DNA of 64,000 nucleotides from Aphrophora alni (taxonomy: Eukaryota > Arthropoda > Insecta > Hemiptera > Aphrophoridae): positions 60,752,004 to 60,816,003 of the forward strand of contig OY740768.1 of assembly GCA_963513935.1 (NCBI GenBank), given 5' to 3'. This document shows, one piece after another, positions 45,934 to 57,216 of the stretch (its first letter is position 1; every line of letters begins with the position of its first letter). The notes below the pieces were generated by a model. That model did not search any database and was not told the origin of the DNA. It was given only the letters and a program-made list of their open reading frames with translations. The position numbers were made by a program, and so were the translations under genes.

Positions 45934-46934
45934 AGCCTCTAAGACACAAACAAAAGTGTATTGATTACTACCTCCCAAAAAACGTAAGCAGTTCTAGATA
46001 AAAACTCTAACAATCGTCCTCGAGCCTCTTAAAAAATAATTAATTTCTTAAAATCAACTGATTTCTATCAAATTTCAGAACAATATGAATATTAATAACC
46101 CAAAGTAGTGTACAAATTTGCAAGTAGAATTAGTTTACGCCTCAAGAATACTTGGCAAGAAACTCAAACAAACCTTAACCGTTGTCATTAAAAACTAGAC
46201 ATCAATCAATAAGATTTACGCTTAGGATGCGTACATGACAAAAGCAAAAGTAGCTAAGGCTCTAGCCTTATAAATAAAATAATAATTTGTCTACGCCAAT
46301 TTATTTCCCACAAGACAGGTAAAAAGCACTTTTACCTTTTTGTCCTCACGTATACTCGTAGGTAATATTATTACACACTTTTGGGAAGATGGGGATGAAT
46401 AATATCTTTCATTAGTATTTAGTGTTGTGGAAAGTAAAACCTTAAAGTAAATTTCTTAATTCTTTTGAAAGTTGAAGTTGTATAAAAGCATATATTTATG
46501 ATGTTACAAATTGGAAAGGAGTTCAAGTAACCGACCCTACAGTTTCAGTAAGCTCTACTTGATATTATTTTACTACCAATTAGAAACTATTTAGACGCTA
46601 TCTTGTTTTTTGTATAATTTGTTAGGTGCTAAATTATGACATTTCACGCCAATTTAGAATTACATATTATTTCGTTTTTACTAAATGTACATTTAGTCTA
46701 TGTGAATAATTGTGAGTTGGACAGGTATGTTTGTGACATTTTAGTTATTTCTCTAACTTGTGAAAGTTGTGAACAACTCCCTGTCGAGGCGTGGCACACA
46801 AACAGATATTACTATTGAATGGCAGTTGTACTGTTAAACAAAATTAAGTGTGTATTGTCCTCTAATATTGATTTAAAGGACACAAAGGACGTTTGCAACG
46901 ACAGTGACTACAAATAAGCAGTTCAAAGCTATCT

Positions 46935-47140
46935 CTGGCATTCACTTCCTTGCTTGGCAATCCCGAGGGGACTTACCTGGATCTACATCCTTTTCACATA
47001 GTCTTGTGTTAGATCCCTCTCGTTCGCTCTCTCTCTCTGGTCACTCTTGATCGACTTTTGTTCTCTTCCGACCCCGAAGGTTAGGGGTCTTTAAGACAAT
47101 AATAACCGCGAGGTTAAAAAATATTATTGTCTTAAAAATA
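46935..47140. repeat. Repeat with hairpin, related to 48725-48920
   Basis: A GC-richer patch with CTCTCTCGTTCGCTCTC and TTCTCTTCCGACCCCGAAGG, then TTTAAGACAATAATAACC paired with TATTATTGTCTTAAA across a 12-base loop. The stretch 48725-48920 has a comparable layout (TTTCTTTCGACTCTGATGC, then a GATGATAACAGCTAGG...TTTTATCG hairpin), probably a diverged copy. Confidence 0.4.
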
Positions 47141-50100
47141 TATATATATATATATTATAGAAATTTTATGTGACAGCAAAAAATATCGGGTTTGACCCCA
47201 AAAAATATTTTTTATAACCGAATAAACGACAGCCGTTTGTGCACTAGCTTAGCATGTAAAGCCATACGTAAAAATGGACAGATTTTAGTCATAACTGGAT
47301 ATGTAGGGATATATTATTAGAGCTGTGATGGGTCAAACAATTTTCAAACTCATACATCGAGGGTACCTGATATAAGACTTAAATACAAGATTTCTTATTC
47401 TCTGAATCTGGTGTAATAATTTGATTAAATTTACTCAAATTTGACCTCTTACGAAACAAACAGAACATTAATCATGGACGCTACTTAGAACTTCGAATGT
47501 CTCCAACAAGGAGTTTCGTTCATTTTGGCTTTTCAAAAATACTCTAAAACTATAATTTATATTTCGCACATTGGTTTGTGTAAGATTTCACAATCTGATC
47601 TCCCACTATGCAATATTCAACCTTCAAACACGGAATTAATGGTTCATTATCACTTTTTGACCGTTTACTCTAGAATCGGAATTTCCTAAGAGATGACGAT
47701 CTGGTATTTTTGTTTGCTTAGGATTGAATTATGTCTATGATTTTTGAGAAAGTTAATACAAAGATTGTAGATTATTTATTTACAAAGTAAGTCACATTGA
47801 CCACATCGACTATTTATTTTCAAATTATTAAGCAAGGAAAATTTTGTATGGTATTCAATGTTTGCGAGCTACCATATTGAGCATTTTCGAAATGATATTA
47901 TTTATCTGTCTGAAACATATTTGACAGTTTTTTTTTAAATTTGTAACAACGATTTTGATTATATTTTGCTGAAATGTTTTCCTTTCAGATTAACAAAGCT
48001 TATTGGTCGCTATTTCCCCTCCCCCCCCCCCCAAATCAGAATTTGAAGTTATATGTTAAAAATTATACGACAACGCCGTAAATTACAGTAATTCAAAATC
48101 GGCGTAAATTATTTCAACCAATTTTGTGAAATAATATGAAAGTTAATGTCAAACTCAAAACTATTGTGTTAAACAGTCGGTAAAAGAAAGTTATGATTTA
48201 CGTTTGATTGAAAAACGACTAAATGATCCCCATTCGACCTTCAAAGTCCGACATTATTTATTGTTGGCTATAAGTTTCGTTTTGTTTTATCTTAAGAAGT
48301 TAGGATTGTTATAATTAGGCGCAGGAATCATTATCTGTACATTTTTATTTTATTTAAACTATTTTTAATTGAAATGTTGAAAAAACTTTGAACATAAACC
48401 GTTTAATGAACCGTATTTGGTTGAATGAAAATTTCGAAACATCCGGCGTTCTAAATTTTATTGAATATATTGTATTAAAAACCACTCAAAACTGTCTAGG
48501 AAAACATAATATATATCTTTCAACCTTCTATATCTTTGTATTTCTATTAAGGAAGCTGAAATAACTCATTTATCGTATAGAAAATCGTTCATAAAGACAT
48601 CAATTTTTAAAAAAATCCTAAAAAAGACCTTAGTTTATAACCTTTACATTCGTAAAATATTTAAATACTTATACTATAGAAGAGAGAACTTTAGTTACAT
48701 TTCTTACGATTTAATTAGTTATTACTCCTCTCAGGGGCTCACTAATAGGTACAGCGCCAATCTCGAGGTTGCCAGTCTGTCCATGTGGTCTTAAGTTTGA
48801 TCATCTCATCTGCTCCACCTCTTGTTTTCTTTCGACTCTGATGCTTTTAGAGTATCCGAGGGCTTGGATTCTCTATTTTTAGGACGATGATAACAGCTAG
48901 GTTTTTATCGTTTAAAGAACAACAAATAAACAAAAATTAAATACTAACAGCCTCTATTGTTAATTAGTATGCATATATTATGTAGTTATTTTTAAGAAAG
49001 CTGCTTTATTAAAGAAACCAAGCTCGCAGTAGTTCTGACCTAGTTGCGCAGGTTCGAACTAAGTTTCTTGCTTTGGGTTTTTCCGTATACTGCGCAATTT
49101 TCCGTGGAGGAGTTTTTCCTCGCCTTCGAACAGAAATAAGTAAAACTTTAAATAAATTAAAAAATTACAATTATTACTGTATTACATCATACTTCTGGTA
49201 ATTTTCAATGACTTGCGTAATTCTACGGTTTTTCCTATTAATCATGTCATGTATGAAGTATTTGTTAATAGCTTCTTTTAAACATTAACATTACAATAAC
49301 TAATTATATATTTAACTGTTAATTTTGATTGGGGTTTTATATAAATTATGAGAAAAAAGTTTCTCCACAATTAATTGAGTATTACTTCTTTTATTTTTAT
49401 AATGAGTATCGGAACTTAGACAGTTTATTATAAGGCCTACATATAAATACAGTATAAACTTTCTTCCATCTGAGAAAGAAATTGACATTCACTCCTGTTT
49501 TCATGTTGTGTTTATGTAATTCTCAAACTTTCTAGATAAACGAATTAATGTATAGGTTTGTGGGAAAAGACGGTAAGTTCGGTCACCTCATTCTCAAGGC
49601 ATTGTCAAGTTTTGTGGCACTTCCTTTGCTTCTAAAAACTAAAGATGAACTACAATTTTACAGACCAAATCATATTGTTTATATTCTGTGTTGAAACGAA
49701 AGCTGAAATTTTGTGGTTAGGATAAACATGAACGAATAATTGACAGAGAGAAAAGATGTGTTAACTTATGGGTTATAGGAACTTGCTTCCCTTTTACTGT
49801 ATACAAGCTAGTGTACAATTAAAAAATAATACATTACAAAATTAAAATATATGTTTACGGGTCAATTTGTACATAGCATTGTTTAATACTGCAAACTCAT
49901 GAAAAAACATGAATAATAACTTGTGCAATAACAATAAAACTTCCTACAAGTACAAGGGAACTTGCAATATGTTTACTTTAATTCTATGTATAGCCTAAAT
50001 ATCCTTGATTTACAAAACTTAAAGAAAGTCAAAATTTGGTGTAAAAAAGTAAGGATAATAATATGTATTATTATATTAATTATGATGAAATTTTGCTTAC

Positions 50101-50253
50101 GTCCTTATATATATATATATATATATATATTAGCTTGTTATATGTAGACTATATCTTTCAAATTTTACTAAATGAATTAAATATGAGAATAATTAGAATT
50201 GGACTTGTGAAAAAGTATAGAATAATAATTAATAGAACACAAATTCATACAAA

Positions 50254-50390
50254 ATAACGTTTAATTTTCAAAGCATTTCAAGGACAATGCCACCATCCTC
50301 TACATAACTAAGTTATTTATTTGTTGTAGCTAACGTATCACTGAGGATGATAACATTGTCGTTGAAATGCGTTCGAAAATTAAACGTTAT
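50254..50390. mobile_element. Palindromic MITE, 137 bp
   Basis: The left arm starts ATAACGTTTAATTTTCAAAG and the right arm inward starts ATAACGTTTAATTTTCGAAC. Both continue GCATTTCAA-GACAATG...ATCCT, so arms of about 46 bases pair around a 45-base loop. No coding content. Flanks are AT-rich and the target duplication is not resolved. Confidence 0.85.
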
Positions 50391-53300
50391 CTTGCGAGAA
50401 TTTTTGATCCATTTTATTTTTACAAGGTAAATTGGATATATTCATCAAATTATTTTGGATAACATTATTTGAATAGGCTACATTAAACTGGCACTTCTAA
50501 CATTATCTTAACTTCTGATAGCGTGTTTCTGATGCACTCTATTTTCAAAAGCCGTTTATGTAGGAGTCGTCTTATATAAACCAAGTAACCATATAATTTA
50601 AGAAAATGACAAACACAACAAAAATGGAGGTTATGAAAACAAGTGTCTGTAATCCATAGCCATAGGGTAACTTAAGACACGATTTAAGAGACATATTAGA
50701 TTCAATAAATATGAGAGGAAAGGCTTCATTTCCCATCGCATCTCTTTTGAAAGATTATATGAAATTATTACATCACTATAGCAACTGTAAACAGTTAAAT
50801 ATGTTGCAAATTTTAGGAAATATTTAGTCAAATTAAAACGACACAATGTTTTATAATTAGTCCGATATAATGTTTAATAACTTAACGTAATTGAGTAAAA
50901 CATAACTGAAACAGTAATTTTTATTATACCAATACAATTTAATAATGACTTTTACTTATAGTAGTAACTCCAAGAGCTATGGGTTATATCAAAATTACTA
51001 GTTTTCTTCTCTAAATTTCCCACCCAATAAGTTGTTTTTTTCAATACTTGTTACATGTCATATTACCTTTCTTCAACAGTTTTACTTTTGCAACTCTCGA
51101 ACCTGTTAAAAGTATTGATATTTAACAAGCCAATTGGTACACACTTTTAATTGCAACATTTTAAGATCCTAAATAGATTTCCACGCTAAGAAAAATGGCG
51201 ACATCAAACATTATACTCTAAATAAATCAAACATAAGATCTTTATATCAATTTTTTTATGTCATTTTGATTTAGGTGAGTTAACCCTTAATGTGACCTGT
51301 ACTTCAACTCAACGTCATTTTCAAACACCTGTGAATCTAATCGTTTTTGCCTGTCAGGAAAAAGTTGATCATTATTTTGTCCAGTATGCCTTGTGTACAT
51401 TTAAATTGAATTTTGGATCATTTTCTCAAAATATTGAAATAAGTTTCATTCAAATAAGGAAATTAGTTAGAGTATAGTCTAATAAGTACAGATTCTAATA
51501 ACTGAATGTAATAAATACAAAAATACTCCGTTACAGGCATTTATTATTTCGTTCAAGGAAATATTACTAGAAGTTAAGTATGGAATAAAAGTTAAACCGT
51601 CTTCTGACTTGTACCGAGGTTCAAGAATTCTATAAAAGTCTGAAACAACGATTTGCCCTCATGGCGTGAAGCGTATTATAGTTAGTTCTTGCAGCTGCCA
51701 CCAGGGGTCAAGAGGTCATTCTGTTTGTTACAATAATTGCCCTTGAAATGTAATTACTCCAAGGAGCTAATTATAGGGTTAAGACGTGAGTCCAACACTA
51801 GTTTACTGTCATTAATATTGCAACTTAGTTTTTAGAGTGATGGGTGCTAAAATCAAATGTGGTATTAACTACCCATGGAACTAAACCAAACCGAATACAT
51901 TTTGAAGAAAATAATAAAATAGTATTTACAAAAATCGATCGAATCACGAGAATTTCTCTAAAAATCACGATTTAAGTACTAGGCCTATATTCAGATATTT
52001 AAATTCTTAAATTGTTATTTATTAAAAAATACAAGAAGATCATTGTTATTCATTCTGTTTTTGTTTTTGTAAGAAATATAAATATAAATTAAAGAATTAG
52101 TATAGCCTAGTAGTTCTAACATTTCTAAACAATTACAAAACATTGTCAAATTCTTACGTAATCTTTTTTTTTTAATAATTTTGATTATCATACGAAACAG
52201 GTCAGCTCTTATTACACACATCAATTATTATTATTATTCATGCGTAGGCCTATATTGGTTTCTGTCAATTCAAATCTTGATTATTTAGCAAGACTTTATC
52301 CTTTACTTTGACCATCTTAAAAGTAGCCTGCTAGTAGTATAATATATTAATATCTACTCCAAACCTGGCTCGCATAGTTACAAATATACTAATAGGAACT
52401 ACGCAGAAGTTATGTCCTTTCGTTTTGAGAAATTATGTAAATGTAACCTCAAAATTTTAATTGATAATGGAAATATCATTTTGTAATAATTAATACATCC
52501 CTCGACATTTTTATACTAACGCTATGGTAACGTTTTATGTATTAATGGTTGCATATTTGCCCCTATTATTTTAAATAGGATTTTTACGAACGTTTGAACA
52601 ATTTATATTTGTAAAATATAATTTGAACAATGTATAAGTTTGTCTATTCGTACTTATGGAAACACATTTAGCCCATTCGGTGTAGAGATCTTCAAAATGA
52701 GGGCATCAATGCTTCATGGTTCATCCGTTACTTAACATTTTTGAAACAAAAATAAACCTTAAGAAATTGAATGTATAGATATAACCATTCTATACACTCC
52801 CCTCCCCCTCTAACATCATTAATTCCTCTACTTTCTACATTCAATGCCAAATTAATTAAAACTGAATTAAGCGTGTAATTGAAGAATTATTAATGCGACT
52901 GTATTTTCCAGTAGAAATGAAAAATTGAAACGTAAAATATTAGTTTGATAGGGTGTCCATAGTTACGTACTTAGGAAGTTTAGCAAACAATCAAACATCA
53001 ATATTTTTTCGACCCTAAATAGGTTGTATCCTTTCATCTATAGAGAATATTATACGATTGGTCAAACAATCTATAGGTTTTTGTTGTTACATCAGTTTTG
53101 AAGTTCCTTGAATCCAAGAATAGTGGTTTTGGAATGGTTTTCTCTGTCGTGTGAGGAGTGTTCTACAGCCCAAACGTGAGAACCGATTATAATCAAATTT
53201 TGTGTGTATTATTTCCTCAAAATAAGCGCTACCGATTTCGTTCAAATTTTGCTGAAATATGAAGATGACCCAAACCTGTGTGCAATGTTGCAAGTTAAAA

Positions 53301-54040
53301 TATATTATGATTCAAGAATAATGTAAAAGAAAATATGCAGCTTGACCGCCGACATTATCAATACAATTTAAGCTGAGGTCGCGTTGATGGCCCTTTTTAA
53401 AACACGAGTAGGCCTACATACTCGTAAATATTTTTACAAAAACTGCGTCCATAGTTCAACTGCCGAACTGAAATTTTTGGTGGCAATTTGGTGATGTGGT
53501 GGGTGAGTGGTATAGTTATAAATATACAGACTGGTCCTAAAGGAAAGGGGTGTTCAAAAAGTCAATTGATGAATTTACATAGTTCCATTAATATTCGCTC
53601 TAAATACTTCGTTTTCTGCCTATATGTGTTTGTTTATTAAAATTTAAATATCTCAAGAATTAATTTATATAATAGACTATGGAGTACAAATTTCCTACTG
53701 ATATTTTTGTTCCATTTTTTTAAAATTTTCCACTAAAAATTCAAATTTCGCAAAATCCCAACCATTCCAAAATCCCTGCTATTCAAAAGATTGTGTTAAA
53801 TATCTTGAAAACCTGAAATATATCACGATAAATTAATAAGAAACCAATTGTTTTACTCTTTTAACTGTAAACTTGTTTTATTTACAATTGGTTATCATAG
53901 TTTAACCAGAAACGCAGGACTTGTTTAACATTGAATAGTTTATTAGGTCAAAAAAGCCACGAAGATCATAGATTTCATAAGATATACAATTACTGAGATT
54001 TTACGATGTCTTAGTTATCCTTTTAAGCTACATTGAACTT

Positions 54041-54069
54041 AGATATATATATATATATATATATATATA
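54041..54069. repeat. (TA)n microsatellite
   Basis: A pure AT/TA run in the receptor intron. Confidence 0.9.
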
Positions 54070-54154
54070 AACATTGATAATAATCAAGATATTGAATACA
54101 CTAACTTTAAATAACTGCTATTTGGAAATGATTATATCATACTTGTACTACGAT

Positions 54155-54345
54155 CATGGGCGTACTCAGCGAGGGGCAGGGGGGCAGCTGCCCCTCCCCC
54201 CTTGGAAGCAAAAAATAAATCTTTATTATACATTTTGTTGCTGGAATTTAGTACAATTCTTGAAATAACTATTTTAATAATCAATTGTATATTGAATGAC
54301 CATGGCTTCCCCCCCCCTCTAATTTTGATCCTGGGTACGCCCTTG
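54155..54345. mobile_element. hAT-type MITE, 191 bp
   Basis: Terminal inverted repeats CATGGGCGTACTCAG at the left and, inward from the right, CAAGGGCGTACCCAG, flanked by the perfect 8-bp duplication ACTACGAT at 54147-54154 and 54346-54353. GC-rich ends (GGGGCAGGGGGGCAGCTGCC at left, a C-run at 54309-54317) enclose an AT-rich middle. It is non-coding and lies about 1 kb upstream of the receptor's second exon. Confidence 0.92.
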
Positions 54346-54747
54346 ACTACGATACTGTACATGTTAGTTGTACTCTATCTCTTATATAATTCTTTAAATA
54401 TTTAAAATTTAAATAAAAAACACAAAAAAACTAATTTTATAAAGCTTTAAGGTGTATGTTTTACTGGAACTTTTTCATTATTTCAAACTCCTGAAATGAA
54501 TACGAATTATTTCTATGGACTATAACTATAATGAGTAAGGCAGTAAAGATGAATTAAAATTCAGTTTTGGTTTGCGAAGAAAAAAGATTCTCAGAATATT
54601 CTAACTACATGTATAATGTCAATTTAAAAGAAATTTGCATATTTTCCATTCATTCTAGAATGATTCACGTGTTTGTTGATAAAACAGAAGACTGTGTGTA
54701 ATGCGACAAAACAAGTTTTCAAACTTACACCACTTATCACGTTCTGA

Positions 54748-54772
54748 TGACGTCACTGTCCTGTATGACTCA
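54748..54772 (+). promoter_or_regulatory. CRE and AP-1 type motifs in intron
   Basis: TGACGTCA (54748-54755) followed by TGACTCA (54766-54772). This is a close pair of bZIP-type consensus sites in the receptor intron, 600 bases before exon 2. Consensus matches alone do not show function. Confidence 0.25.
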
Positions 54773-55353
54773 TCGATCAAACCCGAAATGTTTTTAAACA
54801 AGGACTTCTATCGATTATGATATTGGTTTTCAAACAATGAACACATGTATATTTTCATGGCATTATCCAGACGATAAAATGTACAAGCTTAATTAGCTGA
54901 ATTCTTGTATTACAAATGAAAAGAAGAATGATGTAATGAAAAATTATTTAAATACATACACGTCTTTTATATATCCACAGACTTTTAGTATTTAATTTAA
55001 ATTTCCTTTAAAAAAAATAGTATTTATTATTCTTATTATTATTTGGGGATGGAAGAATTCATTGTCTAAAGAAAATTCTTGTGGCCTTATTACTATATAT
55101 GTATTACTCTCCCCCATAATAAATAGTCTATACAAATTCTTAATTTTATTAACCAACAAGCCAGAGTACTTTTCTTTTCTAATATCTTGTTATTTCTTAT
55201 GTCTTCTGTAAGTTAAATTTTGGGAATATATGCTTACTTATTAGTTCAATTTTAAAATGCAATCAATGTATTAATTTAAAAATTGTGTAAAATAGTTTTG
55301 AAAAAATTATAAATATGTAAAACAATGGTAACATTTTCTTCTTTTTGTTTCAG

Positions 55354-56391
55354 TTTGTTTGTGGGTTTGTTCTTCTCTGGACTCTCACACTGATCAGCAT
55401 GGATCGTCACCGTTGCATCGTCGTGCCACCTTACCGTTCCAAGCTTACACCTCGCTTAGCAACCGCTCTCACACTGGCCATCTGGTTTCTTGCTGCTCTA
55501 TTGTTTCTGCCAGTTGCATTTTGGTTCCGTGAAGAACCTGATCTTCAAATATGTACCCTTGTATTTCCAAGATATGAATTTATAAACTTGTCTATATGCT
55601 TCACAGTACCAATGATCTTCTTCACTTGTCTTCTACCTATGTCATTATTGGTGTACCATTACCAAAGAATATTCCACAAGTTAATTAAGACAAGAAAGCG
55701 ATGGACTAACAATAATTTGACTTCACCGAGTGGTTCTGATCCATCCAGGAGGATCAGTGAAATGAGCGTAACAAGAAAGATCTCTCTGCAACAGATTGTT
55801 TACCCTACCAGATCAGGAACAATGTCTCACCATGAAGAACTCCGTTTGAACAAGCATGTTCGTGTGGTGCGAGTGTTGCTTCTAAATGTCCTTGTTGTTT
55901 TAAATATGTGGTTACCAATAACAGTTGTAATGTTCTTAATATATGTCGATGGAAGACGACCTACTGAAGATCCTAATTTCTTTTTACGTTCCCATCATTT
56001 TATCTGGGCATTGCTCATTGCTTTACTGAACACAGTAGTGAACCCTGTCTTGTATGGGGTGTTATCAGAAAACTTTCGTGCTTGTTTTTCACGACTTTGG
56101 TTTGGTTCTCGAAGGAGAAAGAATGCAACTAGAGATATTATGAATGAAGGTGGATCTAATGCCCAAAGATCTTCTAGTAAAAATAAAACCCAAACCCCTG
56201 AACAAGAGAACTCATGTAATTGTAATACAAAAGGTACACAAACTCGTCTTTGCTATCATTTAAGTTGTAGTGATCCAACTATTGATGTGAGAAGAGTAAC
56301 TAGTTGTCCAAAGCATCATTCATCGCCGGGTAGTGTTGTTTCTGTGACTGATGTTCACAGTTCTGTTACAAACCACAATGCATTTAGTTAG
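55354..56391 (+). CDS. GPR120/FFAR4-like class A GPCR, exon 2
   Basis: Residues 120-464 after the acceptor TTTTTGTTTCAG, phase 0. It completes TM3 with the SMDRHR motif (D136, R137 = 3.50; H replaces Y of DRY). TM4 is about 154-177 (W163), C186 pairs with C112, in QICTLVFP against ICTLIWP in human GPR120. TM5 is about 193-226 (P214 = 5.50, Y222 = 5.58). The third inner loop of about 60 residues carries PKA-type sites RRIS (251-254) and RKIS (260-263). TM6 is about 285-317 with N-M-W-L-P (W305 = 6.48, P307), matching I-M-W-S-P in GPR120. TM7 is about 334-355 with NPVLY (349-353), then helix 8 with C363. The tail of about 95 residues is rich in Ser, Thr and Cys. All structural residues of a working receptor are present. 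A more distant peptide-receptor identity cannot be excluded. Confidence 0.87.
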   Translation, partial: FVCGFVLLWTLTLISMDRHRCIVVPPYRSKLTPRLATALTLAIWFLAALLFLPVAFWFREEPDLQICTLVFPRYEFINLSICFTVPMIFFTCLLPMSLLVYHYQRIFHKLIKTRKRWTNNNLTSPSGSDPSRRISEMSVTRKISLQQIVYPTRSGTMSHHEELRLNKHVRVVRVLLLNVLVVLNMWLPITVVMFLIYVDGRRPTEDPNFFLRSHHFIWALLIALLNTVVNPVLYGVLSENFRACFSRLWFGSRRRKNATRDIMNEGGSNAQRSSSKNKTQTPEQENSCNCNTKGTQTRLCYHLSCSDPTIDVRRVTSCPKHHSSPGSVVSVTDVHSSVTNHNAFS

Positions 56392-56553
56392 TAATTATTA
56401 GCCAACAAATAATTAAAATCAGGAAAATTTAAATTTTCTTGTATGAATGAGTGGCTGTGCAACGAATTTGAATCTACAAACTAGTCTTTCACTACCAAAA
56501 AACTAATTACGTTATTACTTTATAACGTGAATAATTGTGATTTCATAATTTAA

Positions 56554-56559
56554 AATAAA
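56554..56559 (+). promoter_or_regulatory. Polyadenylation signal of the receptor gene
   Basis: AATAAA 163 bases after the stop codon; other near-matches follow in this AT-rich 3' UTR, so the site used is uncertain. Confidence 0.4.
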
Positions 56560-57216
56560 TATAATAATATAATTGTATATGTATATAATAATAGTTTTGA
56601 TACCTTAAGAATAATTGTGTAAATATTGTTAAAGAATAATTTCAAAGTGAATCTCAAAATGTAAACTTTTAGTTTGAATATTTTGTAAATATATTTTTTG
56701 TCCCTAAAAAGTATTAATTTATATTTTGTGTCATGGATATATTTATGTGTGTTTTTAATATTTTTCTTTCTATGTGAGAATTCAGTTACAGCAACTTGCC
56801 AAAAGCCATAATTCGAACTGAGAAAATTGTAAGAGATCTCAAGAGGTTAAAAAAAAAAAGAAAGTTTGAAATATGTTATGTTGTTTAATTTATTAGTTAC
56901 TGTACTACAATTTGTTCTTTTCAACCATTTTTGTACTGGGTCTAGGGGAACGTTGTTCACAAATTTAACAAATATATTATACACATTTGTTTGCTGAAAT
57001 AATACTTTGTTACTAAATTACAACATGGAACACAGAATAGATATTATTAATATAGTATAAATCAACTCTCATTATCAAGTTTGATTATAAACTTAGATCA
57101 TAAAAGAAAATAACTCTAACATAGCCTAAGGTCATGTTGGAAATATAAACTTAATCTTCTTAGAAAAGAACTTAGGCATACAACTAGGCATCGTCAGTCA
57201 AAGTTAAGACTAAAGT

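Larger units (their letters stand above)
39656..55353 (+). other. 15.7-kb intron of the receptor gene
   Basis: It runs from GTAGGC to TTTTTGTTTCAG and splits TM3 seven residues after C3.25. Joining phase 0 to phase 0 places R3.50 exactly 25 positions after C3.25, as in all class A receptors, which confirms that no exon is missing between. It contains the foldback element at 40897-42036, repeats at 43300-44570, a minisatellite at 44980-45933, small MITEs at 50254 and 54155, and microsatellites at about 47139, 50107 and 54041. I saw no exon of another gene inside. Confidence 0.85.

Noticed and set aside
52680..53300. Minus-strand open frame 53087-53293 as a gene
   Set aside because: The sequence has the phrasing of non-coding dispersed repeats (AACCGATTATAATCAAATTT) and no protein family fits.
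39299..56391. Trissin or allatotropin receptor as the identity of the GPCR
   Set aside because: The TM3 end (SMDRHR), the ICTLVFP loop and the NMWLP motif in TM6 do not fit those families as I know them, while they match GPR120-type receptors position by position.
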